DNA from: Cordylochernes scorpioides | Taxonomy: Eukaryota; Arthropoda; Arachnida; Pseudoscorpiones; Chernetidae | Reading direction: 5' to 3' | DNA: 64,000 bases | Assembly: GCA_030710605.1 (NCBI GenBank) | Contig: CP092870.1 | Span: forward strand, 54,697,921-54,761,920 | Shown: piece by piece, positions 9,586 through 21,040 of the stretch | Layout of the letters: each line of letters starts with the position of its first letter | Position numbering within the stretch: position 1 is the first letter of the stretch | Position numbers and translations under genes: made by a program | Notes under the pieces: model-generated | Told to the model about the DNA's origin: nothing | Databases searched by the model: none | The model's input: the letters and a program-made list of their open reading frames with translations, nothing else

Positions 9586-10913
9586 CGAGGGTTGTCCGTT
9601 AAATAAGTTCCACGGGGCACCACTGTCATGAGGATCGCTTTTAGGCTCGAGCCGACTGCACGGGTTCGTAGCTTGTTCTCCCCACTCCAATTTCCCACCA
9701 AGGATACATCGCTGGTAAGCTTAGTCTTGGCTGAGCAGCCGTTAGTGATGGAGCTTCCCCTCGTGTCTCCCGCCAGCTGCGATTCACGGACAGTAATTCG
9801 CTTTTTAGCCGCAAAGAAGAATTCGGCGAAGGACATTCATACTGAACTCTGTCAAGTGTATGGAGAAGGGTGTATGAGTTCCGGGATGGTGCGCAGATGG
9901 GTCAGAGAATTTAAAAACAGCCGAACAGACGTCCACGATGAACCGCGTGCTGGACGGCCATCGGATTCGTACGAAATCATTGCCAAAGTCGAAGCGGCAA
10001 TGCTTGAAGATCGACGGGTTACTGTGCGGAAGCTCTGCGATTTGGTTCCTGATATCAGTAAAACCACCATCGACAAGATTTTGCGTGAACATTTAGGGTA
10101 TTCAAAGGTCTGCGCAATATTGGTTCCGAAAATGCTGACTGAAGACCATAAACGGCAGCGGGTTGAAGCGGCCCAGAAATTTCTCGATTGCCACGAAACT
10201 GACGGAGAGGAATTATTGGATTCGATCGTTACTGGTGATGAGACCTGGGTACACTACACCACACCGGAGACAAAGGAGCAATCCAAGCAGTGGAAGCACA
10301 CTTCTTCTCCGAAACCTCTAAAGTTTAAACAAACACTTTCTGCCGGGAAACTTATGGCTCCGTCTTTTGGGACCGAAAGGGCCTATTGTTGTGCGACTTT
10401 ATGCGTCGGGGTACAACAATGAATCCCGACCGGTACTGTGAGATCTTAAAACAACTTCGACGCGCGATTCAGAACGAGAGGAGAGGGATGTTAACCAAAG
10501 GGGTGCGGTTTCACCACCGACAACGCTCGGCCGCACACCGCCATAAAACCACTGCCTTCTTCGAAGAATTTGGATGGGAATTGGTGTCACACCCACCCTA
10601 CAGCCCGAACCTAGCTTCTAGTGACTTCCATTTCCTCCCCGAGTTGAAGAAAAACCTGGGTGGAACCCAATTCCAGGACGATGACGAGTTGGAAGAAGCG
10701 GTTTTAGGCTTACTACGCGGCCAGGCGGCAGAGTTCTTTGACTCTGGGTTCCATAAGTGGGTTACCGAATGCAAAAATGCGTCGAACGAAACGGGGAATA
10801 TGTAGAAAAATGAAAAAAAGTCTGATATTTTCGAAAATGTATAGTTCAGCGCAAATAAACCTGTTTTTCTGTATGAAAAACCTCTGTGGAACTTATTTAA
10901 CGGACAACCCTCG
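9586..10913 (+). mobile_element. mariner element with perfect terminal inverted repeats
   Basis: 28-base perfect terminal inverted repeats lie at 9586-9613 and 10886-10913; they begin CGAGGGTTGTCCGTTAAAT. Both are flanked by TA (9584-9585 and 10914-10915), the mariner/Tc1 target duplication. It is 1328 bp long and carries one transposase gene broken by frame changes. It is inserted in intron 3 of the GMC gene. Perfect ends suggest fairly recent insertion, or a sequencing problem in the broken gene. Confidence 0.95.
9748..10805 (+). pseudogene. mariner transposase, frameshifted
   Basis: The likely start is ATG 9748. An N-terminal helix-turn-helix region follows (IRFLAAKKNSAKDIHTEL; later VRRWVREFKNSRTDVHDE, then DEPRAGRPS). 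The catalytic D,D34D domain starts with VTGDETWVHY (first Asp at 10237-10239). The reading frame changes near 10350-10390 and again near 10511, where the second Asp block (normally HDNARPH) is out of frame and only its bases survive. The C-terminal part has YSPNLASSDFHF with the third Asp. Length would be about 350 residues, usual for mariner. The enzyme would cut and rejoin DNA at TA sites; as read it is not functional. Confidence 0.9.
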
Positions 10914-10948
10914 TATATTATATTTTGATGCATAGCGCGCCATCTGTT

Positions 10949-11122
10949 ATGAATATTTGAAACTATTATAGACGCGTATGAATCTTTGAAAAATTAAACA
11001 ATTTTTACTGCCTTTACTGCAATGGAAAAATTCCTTTTAATTATTACATTGCAGTAAGGGTTGTAGATATTGTTCAATTTTCAGAAGAATCATACGCGTC
11101 TATAATAGTTTCGAATATTCAT
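10949..11122. mobile_element. Palindromic MITE, about 174 bp
   Basis: Long inverted repeats: ATGAATATTTGAAACTATTA, then TAGACGCGTATG at the left, are mirrored by CATACGCGTCTATAATAGTT, then TCGAATATTCAT at the right. The inner part keeps a pair TACTGCAATG/CATTGCAGTA. Arms are about 70 bp with few mismatches. It is non-coding and sits just 3' of the mariner. Confidence 0.85.
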
Positions 11123-11250
11123 AATAATATATTAATTGAATAAATTATGACTACGTAATTTGATTAATATTTAAGACATATAATATAGACCTCTCTTACT
11201 AATGAAATTTGCTGTAAACTATGTAACTAACGATTGGTAACTTGATACAG

Positions 11251-11391
11251 CAAATCCAAGCTACGGAACGCTTGGAGAACGGGTTGTACAATATGCTGTT
11301 GATGGCCCCTACAGCGTGAAAGCCCAATGTTTCCAGGATGCAGGAACTAACCTCACCAAACCTTTTGTTAAAGATGGACAAATGAATATTG
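11251..11391 (+). CDS. GMC oxidoreductase, exon 4
   Basis: The acceptor CTTGATACAG ends at 11250 and the donor GTAAGTT starts at 11392. The exon reads NPSYGTLGERVVQYAVDGPY, then FQDAGTNLTKPFVKDGQMNI, corresponding to the GMC segment between the first signature and the substrate-side sheet (the YHGTGGPLTV-like region). It is 141 bases, phase 1 in and phase 1 out, consistent with its neighbours. The family often has R or P at positions that are different here, so this is a diverged paralog. Confidence 0.85.
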
Positions 11392-11450
11392 GTAAGTTAT
11401 TTATTTACATGATTTAAAATATTTTTTGAAAATAGAGCAATCCATACTTA

Positions 11451-11771
11451 AATCATTAGATAGTGAAAAGGCATATATTGTATTGAATAAAAGTATAAAA
11501 ATATAAGGTAGACCTCATTATTTCTCCTTCAATATTTTAAAATATTTAACTTATTCTGTTTTTATTTCTATAATAATTTTTTATGCACAAATCTTTCCCC
11601 ACCTACTTTGTATTTTAAATGATTGCAACTGCGATGTTATAACACTATGCGGCGCTGAGTTTGTGTATACAAAAATGTAATGCCTCGATAAATGTTGGCA
11701 TTCAGCCAGCCGAAATATTGGCAAATATTTATTTTATTCAATCCAATATATGCCTTTTACTATCTAATGAT
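11451..11771. mobile_element. Palindromic MITE, family A, copy 2
   Basis: Terminal inverted repeats TCATTAGATAGTGAAAAGGC and its mirror GCCTTTTACTATCTAATGA bound the copy. The internal part keeps TGTTGGCATTCAGCCAGCC and the GCGCTGAGTTTGTGTATAC core. A TA microsatellite follows at about 11773-11790. Confidence 0.7.
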
Positions 11772-12061
11772 TATATATATATATATATATTACAACCTTT
11801 TTCATTCTATAATCCAGCATTTTGTTGAAACGCTCTCACCCTTATTGAAGTAGCAAATCGTTGTAAAGGTTTTTAACTAGATATCTATTCAAGTTTATAA
11901 ATCAAATCTTTAAACGATTTTTTTTCTATTATTGTGAAATTATTTTATCATTTCAACATATTTGAATCTCTGTAAATGATATATAACAGAATTAATAGAC
12001 ATATTATTAATATTTATATGTCATATAAAAATATTATTTTATATAAAATTTTATTTCATAG

Positions 12062-12790
12062 ATTAAACTATTCTGTTAAGTCTACCACCAGATGTCGCGA
12101 TTTCCCTTTATATAAACTATTGTTGTTGTTTCCTGTTGGTCCAAGATGACTAACGTGGCAACGGCACCCATTTTCCAATTAAGAACAAAGAAAAAGGAAA
12201 TTGCGACTGGAGTGATAGAGATGCATCGGGACATCTTAGGCTCTTCATTGGACACGACAACAACAATAAGTTCTAACGTTTTTGAGGATACCGCTGCGGG
12301 GGTCCCACTAATAAGCCAAAGTTTCCCAATATTTTTACTCACAGTAAGGACACTATAAATATTGTTTTATTTGAATTCAAAAGAAACATCGTGTTTGGGG
12401 TTTCATTTCTTATTTATAGATTGCATGTTATTGTCCTATGCTTGATTTATGCCTAACAAGCCTTGTCCTTTTTGTTTGCGGATGATCATTGCTTAATGCA
12501 AACATATTTATATGTAATTCTACTTTCCTAAAAGCTTATTTTCTTGATATAAATACCAAAATTAACATTCGACCCTTCAGTGTTGCCTATATAAGCAGAA
12601 TCGTTAAATACAGTATTATATCTCTAAAAGTAGTCTGGTGGATTAATTTGGCGAAACCGGTGCGAGGGTTCCACACTGGTAAGCTAAGTACTCCCAATAT
12701 TTTTCATCGCAGTAAAAATAGTAGAAGTTTGTTTCATATGGTTGTAAAAGAAATATTCATGCTTTTTGTTCGATATCTTATATAAAGTAA
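12062..12790. repeat. Degenerate two-copy repeat
   Basis: A block at about 12275-12400 (GATACCGCTGCGGGGGTCCC, then CCCAATATTTTTACTCACAG, then TTTATTTGAATTCAAAAGAA) recurs with divergence at about 12648-12765 (GAAACCGGTGCGAGGGTTCC, CCCAATATTTTTCATCGCAG). The 12062-12140 part (CTGTTAAGTCTACCACCAGA, TTGTTGTTGTTTCCTGTTGG) is related to 47008-47090. No gene is supported. From 12800 to 13590 I see only AT-rich sequence. Confidence 0.45.
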
Positions 12791-13589
12791 TATTGGTAAA
12801 TCATCTCAAATAGGACATCACAATATGAAATAAAGGCTTCATCGTCTTTTCTAGTGGAGAGAATTACAATTCTTCTTATATTACTATACTGATCTGCACG
12901 CACTATATTATCAATAGCTTATACTGCTATATATAACTTTGCAATTATTATTTTGACGATTATATAATGGTTTTTGAAGCCATTAGGATTTTCAAAATCT
13001 TTGTTGTCTGCTACTTAATTGCAACTTCAGACTGTTTATTTCTCTGATATATTCTCCATTTACCAGTTTCTTATTGTTAATTGCCAACGGAATAGACATA
13101 TTGGACTAAAATGCTCCATAACAGCTTTGGTAAGGCGTAATATGACTGATATATCTTTTAGGACAAACCAAGAGAGAATGAGAATGATGTTATAAGGAAC
13201 ATTATACATTACGAAAGGTCTGGCTTGAATAAAATGGACAAACTTGTCTGACATTCTTGTATACATACTAAAAACTATCAATTGACTTCATCTTCAGATA
13301 CGTAAACATTTCTATAACGGATTTTAAAGATAAAATTCTGCTTCATAGAATTTGATTGCATGTTCAAGAACAGGTATATACCAAAGAAGTGAGATTAATG
13401 CTTGTATGTGGCATATGTTTTATGCGTTAAAATAATAATAAGATATTCTCCAAACGGTATACATTGTAAAAACTGATTACATGGAGTTTTAACAAAGCAT
13501 AGAGAAATAGATATGTACAAAATTATTTACACCTATTTATTTCTCAATTGTTAGACAACAATAAGACGAAGAATAGAATTATTCACACA

Positions 13590-13720
13590 CATACATACAG
13601 CTTTATAATTCAGGCCACCGGTCTTATACAGATTCACCACAGGAAGGAAGCATAGATGGAGCTCCTATACTCCGGGTAGCACAGAAACTAGCAACAGCCT
13701 CCAGGTCCAATGCATGTCCA
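13590..13720 (-). repeat. LTR-like repeat, family B, copy 2
   Basis: Reverse-complement copy of the 9380-9535 repeat: CAGCTTTATAATTCAGGCCA, CCGGTCTTATACAGATTCAC and GAGCTCCTATACTCCGGG. The AATAAA signal is changed to a non-canonical form. Confidence 0.5.
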
Positions 13721-13929
13721 GTGGCCAAAGATTCCACCGTACATAGGTTAGCGTATCACTGAGAAAGCGAATGTCGAAACAGCCACATTTTAGTCTTCGC
13801 TTTCCTTATCCAAATGGGAATGAAATTAATCTAACATTTTTATCGTCTCGTTTGACCCACATTTAACGTAATATATTTTAAGGCTGAACCGGGATATAAG
13901 AGGTTTTTTTTTTACAATAACCACAATAG

Positions 13930-15125
13930 TGGATTCTCAGACATGACAATCTCCGTCGCAATGGGAAGCCCGCTTTCATTAATTGCGGCGGAGATTGTCA
14001 TGTCTGATTTAGATAGATGGATCAACAGTTTTGAGGAATTATGTATAAGAAAATGGTATTGATATATAGATGATGTATTTTGCGAATTCCAAAAGGAAAA
14101 GAGCATCAAATTTTTAATACTTTAGATAGATTTAACTCCCAAATCAAATTTACTATGGAATTAGAAACCAATTCGGTGTTACCTATTATCGATATCCTAA
14201 TTTTGAAAACAGAACAGAAATTCCACTCCACAGTCTACTATAAACTCGGCATAGAATCTGCGTATTTAAATTTTAAATCATACAATCCAATAGGACACAA
14301 AATTCCTATAGCGAAAACGTTAAATAAACGAATATGGACACATTGTTCTCTACCAATTTTCAAGAAAATTGAGAAACGAAATATCATCCAAAATCTAAGA
14401 AATAATGGATTTCCAATAGATTTTATATATAAACATTTCTATAACCAATCCCTCCCTAAAAACAAACAATATACCGGGCAAATAGTTATTTACAATATTC
14501 ACCTGCTAAAGAAAGATTATCCCATGAATTGAGAAAATATGGTATAAAATGCTTATTTAGAAATACCTGAACCATAGGCCAGATCATTAGAAACCCCATA
14601 ACCAAATCCAATCATAATACTAATTCGAGAAACAAGCAGATCGCTATATACTCCATCTCCTGCCGACAATGCAACGCCTCTTACATAGGAGAGACCTGCA
14701 GATCAATAGACATAAGAGTTAAAGAACATAGCCGTATATATAATATCAGAAACCAAGATAACAAATCCTCAATATTCCAGCACGAAAATTCTACAGGTCA
14801 TCAATTCAATTTACAAGATGTCACATGTCACTTCCATAGCATATTCTCCAAATACAATAGACTCATTCTAGAGTCTTTAATCTTCAAAGACAATAATAGC
14901 ATAAACAGAAGAATTGATCTACCCCAACAGTTCCAGCATATTCAACCCAGATGATGCCAACCCCATTGAAACTGTACCCTATACAACTGGAGACTAATTT
15001 TATTTCTGATTATTCAAATGTATTTCTCTGAATCTCTATTGTATCTGTTGCACGCCTTTGCGGAGCCAGTGGCCTGATGAAGCGCGACCGCGCGAAAGCT
15101 TGACTCACGATACCTTAATAAAGAA
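13930..15125 (+). mobile_element. Penelope-like element, 5' truncated
   Basis: Reverse transcriptase relics at the 5' side are followed by a GIY-YIG nuclease relic and a short 3' terminal region. That region holds GGCCTGATGAAGCGCGACCG, CGCGAAAGCTTGAC and a TTAATAAAG signal (15076-15125). RT plus GIY-YIG in this order defines Penelope-like retroelements. The 5' end is cut off inside the RT. At 13942-13967 and 13980-14005 a 26-base inverted repeat (one mismatch) surrounds RT motif B. Confidence 0.85.
13950..14954 (+). pseudogene. Penelope-like RT / GIY-YIG endonuclease, broken
   Basis: The RT part has AMGSPLS (motif B, about 13960) and YIDDVF (motif C, about 14062-14079); a TGA just before YIDD and a frame change near 14080 break it. 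An open part at 14080-14532 continues with KFTMELETNSVLPIIDILIL, the post-catalytic region of Penelope RTs. After stops, another open part from about 14650 reads YSISCRQCNASYIGETCRS, the GIY-YIG core with a Cys pair in front, then RVKEHSR. It ends at TGA about 14954. Such proteins copy RNA and nick target DNA; this copy cannot be active. Confidence 0.85.
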
Positions 15126-15154
15126 ATTCTGCAAATATTTTGAATTTGTTTAAC

Positions 15155-15300
15155 TCAATTATAATATTATTTGCATCAATATTTCATGTACACTTTAAAA
15201 TGTTATAATACTTTGATAAAGATTGGCGTTCAGCCAACTAAAATATTGGTAAAATAAATGATGTTTTGATCCAATATATGCCTTTCAATTTAAAGATTTA
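15155..15300. mobile_element. Palindromic MITE, family A, copy 3 (one arm)
   Basis: Has AAGATTGGCGTTCAGCCAAC, ATATTGGTAAAATAAATGAT and CCAATATATGCCTTTCAATT. Only the right arm is clear. Confidence 0.55.
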
Positions 15301-15389
15301 TATATGGATTTCTCTATTTTCAAAAAAGAAAATATATGTGCGTGTGATTTTTTCTAAATGTTGAATATAAATATATGTAGTACCATCAA

Positions 15390-15700
15390 GCACAATGCAG
15401 TCATGGGGCCGCGTGGTAAGGAGTCAATGGGTAACACAAAGGACAAGGCATGTTGGAAGTCGATTGAGAGAGGCCAGCACTAAATACGTTAACAAAGCCC
15501 AGGAAGGTGTGATCTAAACGAGAGGAAGAAATGATATGTTGAGGTCCGGTCCGTTTTTCGGTGAGGGCTGACGTAAAACTAACAAACGATTTCGGAAATT
15601 GGATCTCGTCCTGTCTTGGGTGCGGCGGACTCTCAATAAAACTTTATTGCACTCTTTGTGATTACATAATGGCCAACCTGGCGCATTGAATTGTATCTAG
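15390..15700 (+). repeat. Solo-LTR-like sequence
   Basis: GC-richer than its surroundings. It ends with CTCTCAATAAAACTTTATTG, then CACTCTTTGTGATTACA, a poly(A) signal and R/U5-like end. TGGCCAACCTGGCGC follows directly (about 15670-15684) and could be a primer-binding-like remnant. No coding sequence follows, so a solo LTR or LTR end is the most economical reading. Confidence 0.4.
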
Positions 15701-16063
15701 GTTTTGAGAGTGTTACACTATATTTATGTTACTTATGAAAATATACTTTATATTGACATATATTTTACTGCATATACATAAATTTATTTCCAGACTTTTG
15801 ACGATACTCGTTTACCATTTTTGAGGTAAAAATTAAATCGCTGGTCACTTAAAACCCCAAAAATTAAAAAGTTAAAGAAAATATAGATATATGTCTTTAT
15901 CTTTTTTTATATATATAATATCAACCTGCGAATAATTAAAGTTTCTGTTATTATGAAATCCATAAATCCTTTGTATAATAGGAAAATTACTAATTTGAAT
16001 AACCAAGTAATAAAATTAATACTAGCTAATAAAATTTAACATAACAGGCATTTAATGTTTCAG

Positions 16064-16188
16064 GTTTCACCGAACCCCTGACAACAACTATAAATGGAAA
16101 AAGACAAGACAACTATGATGCTTTCATTGCTCCTATATTGAATACAAGGACAAATCTTAAACTAGTTTCAAATGCTTTTGTCAAAAAG
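16064..16188 (+). CDS. GMC oxidoreductase, exon 5
   Basis: The acceptor ATGTTTCAG ends at 16063 and the donor GTAAAAA starts at 16189. It reads FTEPLTTTINGKRQDNYDAF, then LNTRTNLKLVSNAFVKK. This is the strand where family members have G-x-x-x-S-x-x-x-AFL followed by L-x-N-L-x-V and the start of the FAD-domain return. Phase 1 in and phase 0 out. From 16200 to 17160 the intron is AT-rich with no clear gene. Confidence 0.85.
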
Positions 16189-17159
16189 GTAAAAATCTAT
16201 ATTAATGTTTTGTATAAATATATAAATAATATAAAATTGTGATATAAATTGAAAACCCTAATTTACATGCTGTTAACATATATAATCAGGCTTTACTCAG
16301 GTTTTGTAAAACTGAAGGTTTGTCAAATTTATTTTCAAAATTGTTTGAATCAAAAGGCGATCTATTGGTTTTATCAATTATAAAAAGGCGCATCTGGATC
16401 TGTGAAAAAAAATCATTTTTTTTCAAAATATTTTGAGGGATTGCTCCCTTTTTATTAACCTATTGCATAATAAATTTGAAAGGTTCTAAGTTTATTGTGC
16501 GATAAAAAAATATATAAAAAGAGACCAATACCTAGAATATTTTTAAAATATTGTTTCTTTTACAAACACACATAATCAAGTACGACTTTAATATATAAAG
16601 ATTTATTGAAATGTTTTTCAACTTGCTTTCATGTCCATCTTCAAGGTATGATAAAAAAAAATGTTCCAGCAGTGTAAATATAATCTTATTTATGCAATAT
16701 ATATAAAATAAATTTGCGAATAGCTTTCAAAATAAGACTCTCCTGCATCAATGTACATTTTTCTTTTTTTTTTTCATCTTTGGTGATACTTATTATTTAT
16801 TACCAGTTGCAAAAAAGACACGCTATATCCGATATGAATAATTGCGCGTGAAACTATTTAAAATAATTCATATTGAAGTAGAATAGGTAAAAGAAGTGTC
16901 AAAATAAAAAACATATAAGAAAAAGAGCATTGAATAAACATATACATTAAACAAACAAGCAACAAAATAAGCAGATAGAAGAAATCTCAAGGTAGTTATT
17001 TACAATATGTTAAGCAATGATGTAAGTTGATTTAATGAAGTTATCTGTAATAATTAGTATCGTGGAGAGAGAAAGTTGATCAGGTTGAGCTATTTACAAA
17101 GTGAGTTATATTATAAAGTACCTTATTAATTATTTACATTGATGTAAATCAAGTTGCAT

Positions 17160-17305
17160 AGTAGTGTAATTTGTAAATACTTAAAAAATTCGTCTTTCTG
17201 TAAGCCTTGCAAAACGTTCAGCGATTTCTCTTTAATGACTTGCATCGTGTCAAAACATTTACCTTTAAGTTCCATCTTTAATTTGGGATGAAGATAATAG
17301 TCAAT
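17160..17305 (-). pseudogene. mariner transposase C-terminal fragment (separated by insertions)
   Basis: On the minus strand 17302 down to 17165 reads YYLHPKLKMELKGKCFDTMQ, then LNVLQGLQKDEFFKYLQI. This is the C-terminal block of mariner transposases (normally LFPKLKxxLKGRRFD). It fits as the continuation of the fragment at 22311-22500, from which it is separated by the unassigned stretch 17306-17714 and the copia element. Confidence 0.65.
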
Positions 17306-17714
17306 CTGTTCTAAATTATGAGTGTCGCGTCAGCCGCGTAGTACCCAGGCTCTATTTTGCCCTGACGCCCAAAGTCTCTATTTCAAGTCCCGGGAGGAGA
17401 ACACCAACCTATCTCTATGTAGGGAAGAGCGACTCCAAGAAAAAAACTGCGGAATTCCGTTGTCTCTAGGGCAGGTATCTGGCAATGATCGGCCTCTCGA
17501 ACAAGCCAAGCAACAACACGAGAGTCCAACCAGCGAACTACAACAACTCTTTTTATTTCTAGTCACGAATACATATATACATATAAATATTTACTTAGAA
17601 CAAATATATTTTTAACAAAATTAATAAAAGTTTACATAGTTTCAAAAGATAGAAATCTATACAGAGAAAAAGATTAACATATTATTTTCCCAACAATGAG
17701 AATATGGAGAGTAT
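17306..17714. other. Unassigned insert between mariner halves
   Basis: GC-richer block at about 17320-17565 (GTCGCGTCAGCCGCGTAGTA, AAGTCCCGGGAGGAGAACAC, CTCTAGGGCAGGTATCTGGC), followed by AT-rich sequence. On the minus strand it reads out through AATAAAAAGAGTTGTTG, so it may be a solo LTR in minus orientation. I cannot name it. A 97-codon + strand open frame here has no recognised domain. Confidence 0.3.
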
Positions 17715-17970
17715 TGATATAGGCTTAGCAAAATACGATGTTTCTTCTTAAGGATTTCTAGTTGTTTTTGTACTCACGAAATTAGTAGTTACGAGGACAT
17801 CCCTTTAGATAAAAACAAATATATATTTATTTAAGGAACGACTTGTTCCATTACATATATTGTTAAAACAAGCTAGAGTAAACATAACAGAAAGTTTGAA
17901 GGTAGAAGTTGGAAGTAGTGACGTAGCATCGATGATGATTAAAGTCAAAGTTTGCGTAACAATTCCCTCC

Positions 17971-19700
17971 TTACTTTGTCTTTATTCCCACGATGCTGAG
18001 GTTCTCCAGGTGTTTCTTCATCTGGTCTCGGGATAGGTCCTTTGTGAAAATATCCGCCTCCAGGTCCTGGGATGGCTTGTACTGAAGGCAGATGTCTCTA
18101 GATTCATAACAGTCTCTCAAAAGGTGGTACTTTCTGTTGATATGTTTACAGCGACTGCTTTGTTTAGGGCTGGAGATCCAGTTTATCAATGACTGACTGT
18201 CTGTATAGATCGCAGTTGGTTTTTCCATGAAATTCCATTCTTCCAGCTCTCGTAACAGGTTTATTATCCACTTGATTTGACAGCAGCTTTCACAAGCAGC
18301 TATCATTTCAGCTTCCATTGTGGAGAGGGCGACGAGTGGTTGTTTACTACTTTTCCAGTCTATAGTTGCTTCGCCGAGCTTCAATACATATCCGCCGTAG
18401 GATTTTCCATCATGGGTGGTCGACCAGCTGGCATCGGTGTAGGACTTCAGGATTCCAGCCTTCCCTCTTTCAAATTTCACTCCTAGGTCTATTGTTCCTC
18501 GTAGGTATCTCATCACTCTTTTGATTGCTGTCCAGTGCATCTGTTTTGGTTGTCTGGAGTACTGTGAAAGTTTGCTAGTGATGTAAGCGATGTCCGGTCT
18601 GGTGTTAACAGCTAGAAACATTAGCATTCCAAGGGCTTCTTGGTAAGTGTGCTGATCACAATTGTCATCTTCAATATGATTGTCCAAATTGATTTCTTTG
18701 GAACCTGGTGTTGGAACTTCCTTACAAGTTTCCATTCCATATTTCTGCAATATTTGTTGTACATAGTGGCTTTGCTGTAGCGAAATTCCCTCCTTGTCTT
18801 GTATGATATTGATTCCCAAAAACATGCCTTCACATGTTACATCCTTTATTTCCAGGTGATGTCTCAATTTATTGATGAATCTGTTTGAGGTATCTTCAGA
18901 ATCTGAGACAGTGATAAAGTCATCAACATATATCCCTACATAGAAGTATTTGTCTTCATTCTTCCATTTAAATAGGCAAGGATCAGATATAAGTTTTTTC
19001 CAGTCCACAGTCATGAAGTACTTGATTGAATTTCCCATACCACGATCTTCCGGATTGAGGTAGACCGTAAATACTTTTGTTGAGTTTGCAAACTTTGTTT
19101 CTGTCTTGGACAAATCCAGCAGGTTGTTCCATGAATATTGTGTTTTCAATGTTTCCATTTAGATAGGCTGCTTTCACATAAAATAGTTTAATGACTGAAT
19201 CTTTTGTTGCTGCCATTGACAAAACAGTCCTGAGGGTGGCATTTTTAATTACAGGGCTGAAACTTTCGTTGTAATCTTTTCCTGGGATTTGGTTGTATCC
19301 CATTGCAACAAGTCTAGCTTTGTAAGTTTTGTTTTCTTGGTCTTTAGATATTTTGAACACCCATTTTCTTTTAACAACTTTAGCGTTTACAGGTCTAGGT
19401 ACCAGTTCCCATACTTGATGCGAGTACATGTTCTGTATTTCCTCAAGCATTGCGTTCTCCCAATGTTTCTTGTCTTCGCATGCGATGGCTTCTTCATAGT
19501 CTTTCGGAATGGTTTCATTCGTAGTAGCCAGAACATAGGCATCGAAACTTTTAGGTATTGTTCGAGTTCTTTGTGGTCTGTCTGATTCACTTGACTCTGT
19601 CTGTCTGTTGATCATGGTATCTGGTGCTGGCTCTTCAATATCAACATCTGATAGAACATGATTGTCCAGTTGTTCATCCTCCTGAATGAAGAAATATGTG
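17971..19700 (-). pseudogene. copia reverse transcriptase and RNase H, frameshifted
   Basis: The first part (19615 down to about 18985) has WVFKISKDQENKTYKARLVA and SIYGLPQSGRSWY. The second (about 18985 down to 17971) has GIYVDDF (RT catalytic pair), MLMFLAVNTRPDIAY, and RNase H residues SYTDASW, EAEMIA and IYTDSQSLINW, ending near ADIFTKDL. The frame changes near 18985, so one lesion lies between palm motifs. This enzyme copies element RNA into DNA in the cytoplasmic particle. Lesions are few, in line with the near-identical LTRs. Confidence 0.9.
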
Positions 19701-19956
19701 TCAGTGGCGTATTATTATCACTTTGTTTTTCTTCCGAGATGACATTATTGTTCTCTCTGAAGTAAATGTCTGCGGTTTCAAGAATGACTCTCGCTGTGAT
19801 ATCAAATACTCGATAAGCTCTTCTGCATCTTGAATAGCCTACAAATATTCCTCTCTTAGATTTAGCTTCTAGTTTGTGTCTTTGATGATTCTCGAGTTTA
19901 TAGAAGACTTCACAACCAAATCTCATGATGTGAGAGACGGGTGGCTTTTTACCTTT

Positions 19957-21040
19957 TTATTTTTCCATAGGGGTAGTGTCTGGGTCATTGGTTGTGGGAG
20001 TTAGATTGTACAGATATGCAGCTGTATTCACAGCTTCTGCCCAGAAGTGTAGGGGTAATTGGGAGTCTGCCAGAAGTGTTCGGCCTTTGTCTAATAGTGT
20101 TCTATTAGCTCTTTCAACTCTCCCATTGCTTCTTGGGGTGTACGGTGTAGTTAGTTCATGTTTAATTCCTTTGGATTCTATGAAGGTTTCAAGGTTATTA
20201 TTGATAAATTCTGTTCCGTTATCTGTTCTAAGTCGTTTTAGTTTTGAGTTTAGCTCGTTTTCTCTCTTTACAATAAACTTCTTCAAAACTTCTGCTGCTG
20301 AGAGTTTATCTTTGAGAAATTCTACAAATATTCTCCTAGAAAATCCATCTACGATGGTCAAGAAATATTTACTTCCGCCCAAGGAGTTTATTCTCATTGG
20401 ACCACAGAGATCGACATAAATGGCTTCAAAGGGGTAGCTTTCCTGATTGCTATCTGTGTGAACATAGGGTACTTTGGTCATTTTTCCCAATGAGCAAGCA
20501 TCACATTGATCAAGGGTACCATTTATAGAGTCCAAGCCTTTTAGAAGATTGTTCTTCAAAATAAGGTCTAATTTGTTGTCACTAGGATGTCCTAACCTTC
20601 TGTGCCATGCAGTCCTAGAATTGTCCTTTGAAATCAAGCAATGTTCGTTTGGAACATGAGTTGTTTCAGATAAACGTGATAGGTTCAATGTGTACATGTT
20701 ACCATCAACGTTGCCTGTTCCTATTAGCTTGTCATCAGAAGAGTATATGTATGCTCCTTCAGAATTCAAAAAAACAGAGTTCCCTCTTCTTACCACGCTT
20801 GGAATGGACATTAGATTTCCTTTCAGGTGTGGTACATGGAGGACATTATGCAGGGTTACAGCGCTGTTAAGTTTGTCCTTACCTTACAGTAGCCTGGATT
20901 AATCCTGATGAGGCAGATTCGATGTGTCTCCCTTCTTCCGCCACTTGTATGCTTCTTCTCTCCTCCGTCTTGTGCTCGATCCATTCACCATGGGAAGTCA
21001 TGTGGCTTGTGCACGCAGAATCAATTATCCACGAGTCCTG
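19957..21040 (-). pseudogene. copia protease and integrase
   Basis: Just after Gag the minus strand reads SWIIDSACTSHMT (about 21033-20995), the aspartic protease site with DSA where DSG is usual. From 20811 an open part carries the GAG-pre-integrase block HRRLGHPS with a Cys pair. The integrase DDE residues follow: VDLCGPM, RTDNGTEF and RVERANRT. An in-frame TAA follows TTPMEK at about 19957; the same frame then continues through FGCEVFYKLE to about 19700. A one-base frame change comes before the RT part. Confidence 0.85.

Noticed and set aside
15075..15115. Hammerhead ribozyme at the Penelope 3' end
   Set aside because: CTGATGA, a GCGC stem and GAAA are present, but there is one extra A before stem II and I cannot find a paired stem I; left only as part of the element description.
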